The translations under genes were made by a program, and so were the position numbers. From assembly GCF_004803465.1 (NCBI RefSeq), contig NZ_SRSF01000005.1, positions 160,165 through 224,164 on the forward strand: a stretch of DNA of 64,000 bases, in the 5' to 3' direction. Positions within the stretch are counted from its first letter, which is position 1; each line of letters starts with the position of its first letter. Positions 58,215 to 64,000 of the stretch are shown here, in pieces. The DNA is from Neolewinella litorea. Lineage in GTDB: Bacteria; Bacteroidota; Bacteroidia; Chitinophagales; Saprospiraceae. The notes beneath the pieces were generated by a model that did no database searches, was not told the origin of the DNA, and was given only the letters and a program-made list of their open reading frames with translations.

Positions 58215-59531
58215 TCAGGCCAGGGCGAACTCTTCCAGATAGATGTGCGATTGGGGTACGCCGTGGTCGAGGAGGGCACGCTCCACGGCCTTCATCATGG
58301 GGGTGGGGCCGCACACGAAGAAGCGGCGTACGAAGCGCTCCTTCGGCAGGCGGCGTTCGAGCAGCGCGCCCGTCACCTGTCCTTCCTCAGCGGCCCAGTC
58401 GTGTGGCGGCTCGTCGAGCACAAAGACAGTCTCCAGGTCGAGCCGGCCCTTCAGGGCCTCAATCTCGTCGCTGTAGGCCAGCTCTGGTTCGGTATTAGTG
58501 CTGTAGATGAGTAGGATGGGGCGGGGGTCGCCGCGGTCGGCCAGGGTGGTGAGGAAGCTCATCATCGGGGTGATCCCGACGCCGCCGGCGATGAAGACGT
58601 AGCCCGGGGCCTGCGCGCGGTCGATGGTGAAGGCCCCGTGCGGACCGTCGAGGTACACCGTGGTGCCGGCATCGAGTTGCTGCAGCCGTTCGGAGAAGTC
58701 GCCCAGCGCCTTCACCCCGAAGGAGAGACGCGTGGTATTCTCGGCGCTGGAAGCGAAGGAGTAGGGGTGCTCCTCCAGGGTATAGGGCGAGCCGCCCACC
58801 TTGATCCAGGCGAACTGTCCGGGGTGGAAGCGAAAGCCGTCGTGGCCCACCGCCTCAATGTCGATGTTGACCGTGCCGCCCCCCTCCGGCCGTACCCCGA
58901 CCACGCGCCAGGGGCGGCGCTTCTGCAACCAGGGTTTGACGAGGCGCAGGTAGACGATGAGCGACAGCAGGATCCCGCTGGAGGCGAGCCACAGCACCTG
59001 TTTCCAGAGGGTATTGATGTAGAGTCCGGCCAGCGAGATGTGCACCTGCGAAAAGGCCAGGGCCAGCACCCCGAGTCCGGTGTGGAGGCCGCGCCAGGTC
59101 TCGTAGGGGATGCGCAGCCGCACGCGCCAGATGGAGGTGGCCACCAGGGCCAGCAGCAGGAGTACCGCCCCGAGTCCGAACTTGCTGGCGTAGGTGCCGC
59201 CGAGCGGATTGAGGAGGGCCACCCGCGCGGGGTGTTCCATGAGCAGCAGCACCGGGTGGATGAGCACGAACAGCAGGGCCACTACCGCGATCTGCCGGTG
59301 GTACTTCAGCACCACGTCGATGCCGAAGGGGTAGGTCAGCGGCTTGAAGCGGGCGATGAGTACGAACTGGATGCCGATCTGGGTAATTCCCACGAAACCC
59401 AGCGCCACCGACAGCTCCACCCAGAACGACCGCCCGCTGGGCACCGGCGGCACCAGCATGAGCCCGATGGGCGCCAGCACGACGAAGAGGTAAAGGGCCA
59501 GCCAGAGAAAACCGAGTATGGTTCTGTTCAT
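58215..59531 (-). CDS. ferric reductase-like transmembrane flavoprotein
   Basis: 438 residues. Six TM helices (about 5-205) make the haem-b-binding ferric-reductase-like domain, with His in HRQIAVVALLFVLIHP and the pair around LHTGLGVL/SQVHISLAG. A C-terminal FNR module follows: FAD motif HPYSFASS, then FIAGGVGITPMMSFL and FVCGPTPMM for NAD(P)H. It would carry electrons from NAD(P)H through FAD and haems across the membrane, perhaps to the cytochrome c gene product 23 bp downstream. The electron acceptor is not known. Confidence 0.88.
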   Translation of the reverse strand: MNRTILGFLWLALYLFVVLAPIGLMLVPPVPSGRSFWVELSVALGFVGITQIGIQFVLIARFKPLTYPFGIDVVLKYHRQIAVVALLFVLIHPVLLLMEHPARVALLNPLGGTYASKFGLGAVLLLLALVATSIWRVRLRIPYETWRGLHTGLGVLALAFSQVHISLAGLYINTLWKQVLWLASSGILLSLIVYLRLVKPWLQKRRPWRVVGVRPEGGGTVNIDIEAVGHDGFRFHPGQFAWIKVGGSPYTLEEHPYSFASSAENTTRLSFGVKALGDFSERLQQLDAGTTVYLDGPHGAFTIDRAQAPGYVFIAGGVGITPMMSFLTTLADRGDPRPILLIYSTNTEPELAYSDEIEALKGRLDLETVFVLDEPPHDWAAEEGQVTGALLERRLPKERFVRRFFVCGPTPMMKAVERALLDHGVPQSHIYLEEFALA

Positions 59532-59676
59532 AAGGGAGCGCTCGGGGTTTGGGGGCGGAGCCCGATCCGTCAGGTGCCAACGCTACCCGGCTACCGTCGG
59601 TACTGAACAGTGGGGTGGGCGGGGTGGGTTCGCGGGTTTGATCTGTGAGCTTTGCTCGCGGTACCCCGGAGCCGGC

Positions 59677-59699
59677 GGCGGCGGCGCGCAGGTGCCGGG
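59677..59699 (+). repeat. dispersed 23-bp GC-rich element, copy 3
   Basis: Plus-strand copy in the 204-bp gap between the reductase and GNAT genes, identical over 23 bp to the reverse complement of copy 1. The rest of that gap has no ORF. Confidence 0.7.
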
Positions 59700-59735
59700 A
59701 AAACCCACAAGATCCAACTGCCTCAACGTACTCCG

Positions 59736-60266
59736 CTATTCATAAAACTCCGGTGGGTATTCCACCTTCCCGTGGACGCCCTTCAATCCGCCCTCGGTGA
59801 GGGCTACCACCATTGAATTCTCCTGCGGCACCTCAAACGGCAGCTCAATACCGAACCGATATGCTGGTTGGTACCCGAACCTGGGGTAGTAATCGGCGTG
59901 GCCGACCAAGACCACGGCCAGGTACCCGAGGGTCCTCGCTCGCTCGCGGGCCGCGCGGATCAGCCGCCTGCCAACGCCCCGCCGCTGGTATTCCGGCAGC
60001 ACGGACACCGGGGCCAGGGCCAGCGCCTCAGAGGTGTCTTGCCCGCTCCTGATTTTCAGCCGGGTGAGCAGAATGTGGCCAACGATCCGGTGGTCCGTCT
60101 CCGCCACCAGCGACAGCTCCGGTACGAAGGCCTCCGAGCGCCGCAACCACTCCACCAGGAACTGCTCCCGGTGGTCGCTCAGGGGCTCCGCCGCGAAGGC
60201 TTCCTGGATTAGGGCGAAGACCGCTGGGTGGTCCTGGGGCATTTCTTGACGGATGGTAAGGTCCAT
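59736..60266 (-). CDS. GNAT family N-acetyltransferase
   Basis: 176-residue cytosolic acetyltransferase. The acetyl-CoA pyrophosphate loop is LPEYQRRGVGRRLIRAARERAR, preceded by the core strand LALAPVSVLP and followed by LGYLAVVLVGHADYYPRFGYQPA, which is typical of the YhbS-like subgroup. N- and C-terminal regions are complete. Substrate unknown. It stands alone, with intergenic gaps on both sides. Confidence 0.9.
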   Translation of the reverse strand: MDLTIRQEMPQDHPAVFALIQEAFAAEPLSDHREQFLVEWLRRSEAFVPELSLVAETDHRIVGHILLTRLKIRSGQDTSEALALAPVSVLPEYQRRGVGRRLIRAARERARTLGYLAVVLVGHADYYPRFGYQPAYRFGIELPFEVPQENSMVVALTEGGLKGVHGKVEYPPEFYE

Positions 60267-60380
60267 GTAGTTATTGGGCGGGCGTTCAGCGGTGGATAGT
60301 GGCGTTTCGCTTGGGGGGGCTAAGGTAGCGGGGGTTGGTTTTTGAGTCGGTAACTTGTATTACCCGTCATCCCATCCGCC

Positions 60381-60734
60381 ATGAATCACGACTATCCCAC
60401 CATCAGGCCGCCTTGGAGTAGTCTGTTCGGATCGGCCTGGGCACTCGGTATCGTTTTGATCTTCGCATTTGGAATCCCCCGGTTCTCCTTCGTCTTGTCC
60501 GCCAACGTGACGGGCCAGTACGGACTGGTCTCCCTGGTTTTCGTCGCCATGTGGTGTACGCCCTGGGTGTTCCTGACCCGGGCGGGGCGGGACAGTATGG
60601 GGATGAAGTGGCCCGACCGCCCCGCATGGCTGCTGTCAGCCGATGCCATCCTGGACCGCATCGTACCTAAGGCGCACCGGGTCGAACTGAAGGGCAAAAG
60701 CCTCCGCAAAAGATCCGAACACCTATCTTCGTAA
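60381..60734 (+). CDS. small hypothetical membrane protein
   Basis: 117 residues with two or three hydrophobic segments (about 16-36, 44-60) and a basic C-terminus. The pattern FLTRAGRDSMGMKWPDRPAWLL faintly resembles the N-terminal region of CPBP-type intramembrane peptidases, but the catalytic motifs are absent, so it may be a truncated relic. An IS-end-like repeat begins about 25 bp after its stop. Function unknown. Confidence 0.55.
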   Translation: MNHDYPTIRPPWSSLFGSAWALGIVLIFAFGIPRFSFVLSANVTGQYGLVSLVFVAMWCTPWVFLTRAGRDSMGMKWPDRPAWLLSADAILDRIVPKAHRVELKGKSLRKRSEHLSS

Positions 60735-60758
60735 TCCCTCATAAGCGTGAGTTATCCA

Positions 60759-60803
60759 GGGGGGTCAATACTCCGGAATAGGGGGGTCAGACACTCCGGA
60801 ATA
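60759..60803. mobile_element. IS21-like terminal repeat (remnant)
   Basis: Two tandem near-copies of GGGGGGTCA followed by a few bases and ACTCCGGAATA, at 60759-60780 and 60781-60803. Multiple tandem repeats of this kind, with GGGTCA and CCGGAATA, are typical of IS21-family ends. No istA or istB gene follows, so only an end remains, or the element is much degraded. The neighbouring 60804-60857 has no clear coding sequence. Confidence 0.5.
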
Positions 60804-60857
60804 CGCAACCAACAAGCTCAACCGGCGGCTGTACGTGGTAGGCGGTGTTGGGCGATC

Positions 60858-61907
60858 TCATAATTTGATGGTGTAATTTGTGGCCCGTCCCTGCCCATGC
60901 TTCTCTATGATCGATCGATCAACCATAGTAGAAAGTATCCTTTTAATTGTTGGACTTGGTATTTCTAGCTCTTCTGCAATCTGTCCTGATTGAGCCCCAG
61001 CATTGCTACTAATAAATTCATAAACCGTTTTCTCTCTCGGCGACATTTTTGATTGAATATTTGTTCTCTCGATTTTACTTTGAATCTTTCTTTTGATTGT
61101 CAACAGCGAATTCATAAAATATTGAATCCATTGAGTTATGTCCTCATTTGGTCGTTGAGCCTGGCAATGCCTAAGGACTTGATAGTAATCTTTTTTGGTT
61201 GATTCAATCTGATGTTCAAAACTGACGTATTGTACCCAGTCATATCCTTGTTGTAATAAACTTAAAGTGGTCAATAATCGACTCATTCTTCCATTACCAT
61301 CTTGGAAAGGATGTATCGTCAAAAATTCATATACTAATACTGCGGTTTTCACCAAGGGGTGCACTTCAGTAGGCGTATTGTACCACTTTATGATTTCATT
61401 CATTTTATCTTCTGTGGGGTGACCAGGCGGTGTGGTTTCGAAGATTATTTGCCGGCTTCCATCGGGTAATTTTGCCTCTACTGCATTACTGTGTTGTTTG
61501 TAATTGCCTCTGTGCCACTCATCTTTTCTGCTGTACTGCATTAGAATTTTATGTAGACCTAATATATCTTTTCTCTCTATTTGAATTGAATCGCTGTTTT
61601 CTATGATGATTTCGAGAGCTGCGTAGTATCCCGCTACTTCTTGTTTATCTCTATTTTCAAGTTTATTGATATCCAATGCTGATAGGAATCGTTTGACTTC
61701 AGAATCACTCATTTTTGAGCCTTCGATCCTTGTAGAGGCCCCTACACTTTGAATGGTAGCCATTGTTCTTAGCTGAGTCAGACTAGCTCCTTCCCGTCGC
61801 CTTATGATGGCCCATGAAGCGTCAAATCGATCTATCTCGCTGATTAGGTTTACCAGATTCCAGTCAAGCTTCCCTTTAAAGTTGTAAAGCTTCATCGTAT
61901 TTTTCAT
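60858..61907 (-). CDS. Fic family protein (class II, with winged-helix tail)
   Basis: 349 residues from ATG 61907; ATG 61895 is also possible. The catalytic motif HPFQDGNGR (199-207) is canonical. An N-terminal inhibitory motif [S/T]xxxE[G/N] is present as STRIEG (58-63), which defines class II Fic proteins in which AMPylation is auto-inhibited. The last 60 residues form a winged helix with a helix-turn-helix, so it may bind DNA or regulate itself. The gene is markedly AT-rich against its neighbours, which suggests recent transfer. No separate antitoxin gene is needed or seen. Confidence 0.92.
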   Translation of the reverse strand: MKNTMKLYNFKGKLDWNLVNLISEIDRFDASWAIIRRREGASLTQLRTMATIQSVGASTRIEGSKMSDSEVKRFLSALDINKLENRDKQEVAGYYAALEIIIENSDSIQIERKDILGLHKILMQYSRKDEWHRGNYKQHSNAVEAKLPDGSRQIIFETTPPGHPTEDKMNEIIKWYNTPTEVHPLVKTAVLVYEFLTIHPFQDGNGRMSRLLTTLSLLQQGYDWVQYVSFEHQIESTKKDYYQVLRHCQAQRPNEDITQWIQYFMNSLLTIKRKIQSKIERTNIQSKMSPREKTVYEFISSNAGAQSGQIAEELEIPSPTIKRILSTMVDRSIIEKHGQGRATNYTIKL

Positions 61908-62074
61908 GGCTACAAGGTAAACAGCCAGAAGCATAAATGATACGATTTGATTCGTAAATATTCGCTTATGATCCGGTTCGAGGATCGATCAATAAACTGG
62001 CAAGTGTTTTTTCGGCCTGCCTTTGATGGCAGGCTGTCGCTCAACGGGAGGCCGTGCAAAAGCTCACGCCCAAT

Positions 62075-63700
62075 CTAGGCAAAAATCGGCCGCGGTGGCT
62101 TGATCTGTGATACCAGCAGTAAATAAGCCCCAAAAGTCGCTACGAAGTCCTCAAGCGAACCTCCAAGACCGGGAAGCGGGCCATTTGCGGGTGAAGTACG
62201 CCCCTTCAACCGTCTGATTAGCTCTGGAACGCCCAGTATCGACACACTCCGCCGCAGGTTATAGCAGCAAGCCAGCAAACTGAACTCCCCGTCGACTTGA
62301 TCCAGGCCCCGGACTAGGGTGAAGTAAGCGCCCCAACTTCGCTTAATCGTGCCGAACGGATGCTCGACGATCGCTTGCCTGCTGGGGTAGACTTCCGGCC
62401 ACTCCTGCAGTCGCTGGTGGTTGCGCGCCAGCGCCGCCGCGTGCTCGTGGTGGTAAATCACCTTACCGTGGCGGTTCCTGCGGGCCGCCTCGCTCAGGCA
62501 CTGCTCGCGGATGGGGCACTGCGAGCAGATTGAGTTCGACAGCCGGTAGCGCTGGAAGCGGCGGTCGGTCTGGGCCCGTCCTCCACGGCTCTCCCGCTGG
62601 TGGTACCACCGCCCGTTGCTGGTCAACTCCTGCCCCTCGGGACACACGTACACGTCCGCCTCTTCGTCGTACTCGAACTCCCGCGGGCCGTAGCCCCCGG
62701 CCTGCCGGGGCTTCGACTTGCGCTCGGCCACGAAGGGCTCCATGCCCAGGGCCTCTACCTCCGCCAGGTTAGTGGCGTCATAGTATCCCTTGTCGGCCAG
62801 GATATCGATCGGTTCCCCGGGATTATCGGGCAAGTCCAGGATCTCCTTCGCTGACTTAGCCAGTCCCGCGAGGGCCTGGATGTCATTAACGTTCGTAGCC
62901 TCCGTATGCACGATGAGGTTGTGCTCGTCGTCCACTACCGACTGGATGTTGTAGCCCACCAGCGACTCCGTACCCTTCACCATCATACTGCGGGCATCGG
63001 GATCCGTCTCGCTGAGCTGATTTTCTCCACTTTTATGAAGCTCCTCCTGCATTTCTTCGTAGCGCTCTTTGCGTTCGCGCAGGGCAGTCAGCTTATCCAG
63101 CGCTTGCTGCTGCAGGTCTTGCTGGTTGTCGCTGGTTTCCTGGACGTCACGGTCTTCGAACTCTTGCAGCGCCTCGGCGATGCCATATTCGATGCGCTCC
63201 AGGTTGCGCTGCAGCTTGGCCCGGTTAAAGTGCTTACATCTAGGGCCCCTACCCCAGATGACGCGGCGCGTTCTGCGCGTGGATCTTCGTGCCGTCCACC
63301 GCCAGCCGCTGGCCGGCGATCAAGTCCCAATCCTTGAGTAGCAGCACGTATTCCTTAAAGACGGCCTTGAGTGCCTTGGGGTGGTTTTTACGGAAGTCGG
63401 CGATCGTATGGTACTTCGGCCGCAGGTTTCCCGTGAGCCACATTACCTCGATGTTGACCTCGCAGGCCCGCTGCAGTTGGCGGCTGCTGCGGATCCGGTT
63501 CAGGTAACCATAGAGATAGAGCTTAAGCAACAGATCCGGACCATATGCACTGGCGCCATCGGCCTGGACGGGCTTAAAGCCGAGGGCAGGCAAGTCGAGC
63601 TGATCCACAAATGCGGCAACGACGCGCACCTCGGCGTCGGCCGGAATCATCGCCTCCAACGGTGTGGCGAAAAGACCGAACTGGGCGGGGTCCAAACCTA
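62075..63700 (-). pseudogene. IS1182-family transposase, 5' truncated and frameshifted
   Basis: A single transposase in two frames. The 5' part (63249-63695) has the N-terminal LEAMIPADAEVRVVAAFVDQLDLPALGF and [15 protein letters not shown]; the rest, in the +1 frame, runs to 62075, with [32 protein letters not shown] and [16 protein letters not shown]. The frames are separated by an extra 25 bp at 63236-63260; removing them restores a continuous NAPR-KHFNRAK junction. The first few codons are also missing, where an IS256-type element begins at about 63702. Inactive. Confidence 0.88.
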
Positions 63701-63701
63701 T

Positions 63702-64000
63702 GAGACCGTTGCAAAAAGTGTGTCACGATAAGAACCAATACTTTTCGTAACACAACTACAAGCAAATGGAAAACCACGAGTTTGATGTGGAAGCCTTCCG
63801 CAAGGAAGCGATCAAGAAACTGCAGGACGGTGAAGGGCTGCTGGGCGAGAACGGAGCGTTCACGCCCCTGCTAAAGTCTTTTCTGGAGCAGGCCCTGGAG
63901 GGTGAGCTGGACGCCCACCTAGCCGAAGAAGATGCGCCAAATCGGAAAAACGGTCGCGGCAAGAAGCGGGTACGCACCTCGCTGGGCGAGATAGACATCG
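63702..64000 (+). mobile_element. IS256-family element, left end (runs off the window)
   Basis: The sequence after 63702 begins GAGACCGTTGCAAAAAGTG, followed by GTGTCACGAT, a terminal-repeat-like start, and then an IS256-type transposase gene. The other end and target duplication lie outside the window. It interrupts or abuts the 5' end of the IS1182-type transposase. Confidence 0.7.
63766..64000 (+). CDS. IS256-family transposase, partial
   Basis: The first 78 codons from ATG 63766. The start MENHEFDVEAFRKEAIKKL and the segment LLKSFLEQALEGELDAHLAEED, then NRKNGRGKKRVRTSLGEIDI match the N-terminal part of IS256 (mutator-type) transposases, where the E-L-x-x-H-L block precedes the N-G-x-x-x-K motif. 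The DDE catalytic part lies beyond the window. Frame and start are clear. Confidence 0.85.
   Translation, partial: MENHEFDVEAFRKEAIKKLQDGEGLLGENGAFTPLLKSFLEQALEGELDAHLAEEDAPNRKNGRGKKRVRTSLGEIDI

Noticed and set aside
62015..62034. Hairpin GCCTGCC/GGCAGGC as a terminator
   Set aside because: No T-run follows the stem on either strand; the T-run lies on the wrong side. It may be part of an IS end.
1..64000. tRNA and rRNA genes
   Set aside because: No cloverleaf-like or rRNA-like sequence was recognised in any intergenic gap on either strand, although this was checked only by eye.

Overview
The window is a GC-rich chromosomal segment from a member of the Bacteroidota, most likely a Saprospiria/Lewinella-type marine bacterium. 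The evidence is a full-length SprA translocon of the type IX secretion system directly after ruvA, a large secreted protein with SprB-like repeats and a type-B (gliding-motility) C-terminal domain, a Rho factor with the long disordered insertion typical of Bacteroidota, methylmalonyl-CoA accessory genes, and several TAnnTTTG-like -7 promoter elements. The assignment is inferred from gene content; no rRNA or tRNA gene was seen.

Layout. 1-9.8 kb: purN (cut by the window edge), an MFS transporter and methylmalonyl-CoA epimerase on the minus strand; then, on the plus strand, a VOC protein, proA, a potassium channel, meaB-lemA-TPM-TPM, a DUF3299-like secreted protein and an M28/glutaminyl-cyclase-like lipoprotein. 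9.8-24.9 kb: glyS, a GCS2-CBS fusion protein, prs, a UvrD-type helicase-nuclease, an MBL hydrolase, rho, serS, a zinc peptidase and frr. 24.9-39.8 kb: comEC, a TolC-like porin gene, ruvA, sprA (7.4 kb), a PaaE-like reductase and an OmpA/PD40 protein. 39.8-46.6 kb: a minus-strand block with the iron-sulfur assembly genes iscS-iscU-iscA and a second iscA with a methyltransferase, then msrB/msrA, purS and pssA. 46.7-59.5 kb: a T9SS cargo protein plus lipoprotein, an Lhr-type helicase, a locus of two double-AhpD paralogues with a class III nucleotidyl cyclase and a methyltransferase, and a cytochrome c/ferric-reductase-like pair. 59.7-64 kb: a GNAT gene, a small membrane protein and an accessory region with an IS21-like end, an AT-rich fic gene, a broken IS1182-type transposase and the start of an IS256-type element.

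Five intergenic gaps are filled by tandem arrays of short palindromes (11.46-11.99, 18.52-19.15, 45.33-45.49, 50.31-50.44 and 57.12-57.56 kb). Each array has its own sequence and spacing, although two share a core. A sixth gap (13.98-14.35 kb) holds a duplicated, inverted-repeat-bounded unit, and a 23-bp GC-rich element is dispersed in three further gaps.

The observations most worth following up are the AhpD-cyclase-AhpD redox/second-messenger locus, the palindrome arrays, the msrB-TGA-msrA arrangement (same frame, no gap, no ordinary start codon for msrA), and the 25-bp lesion that exactly explains the frameshift in the IS1182-type transposase.
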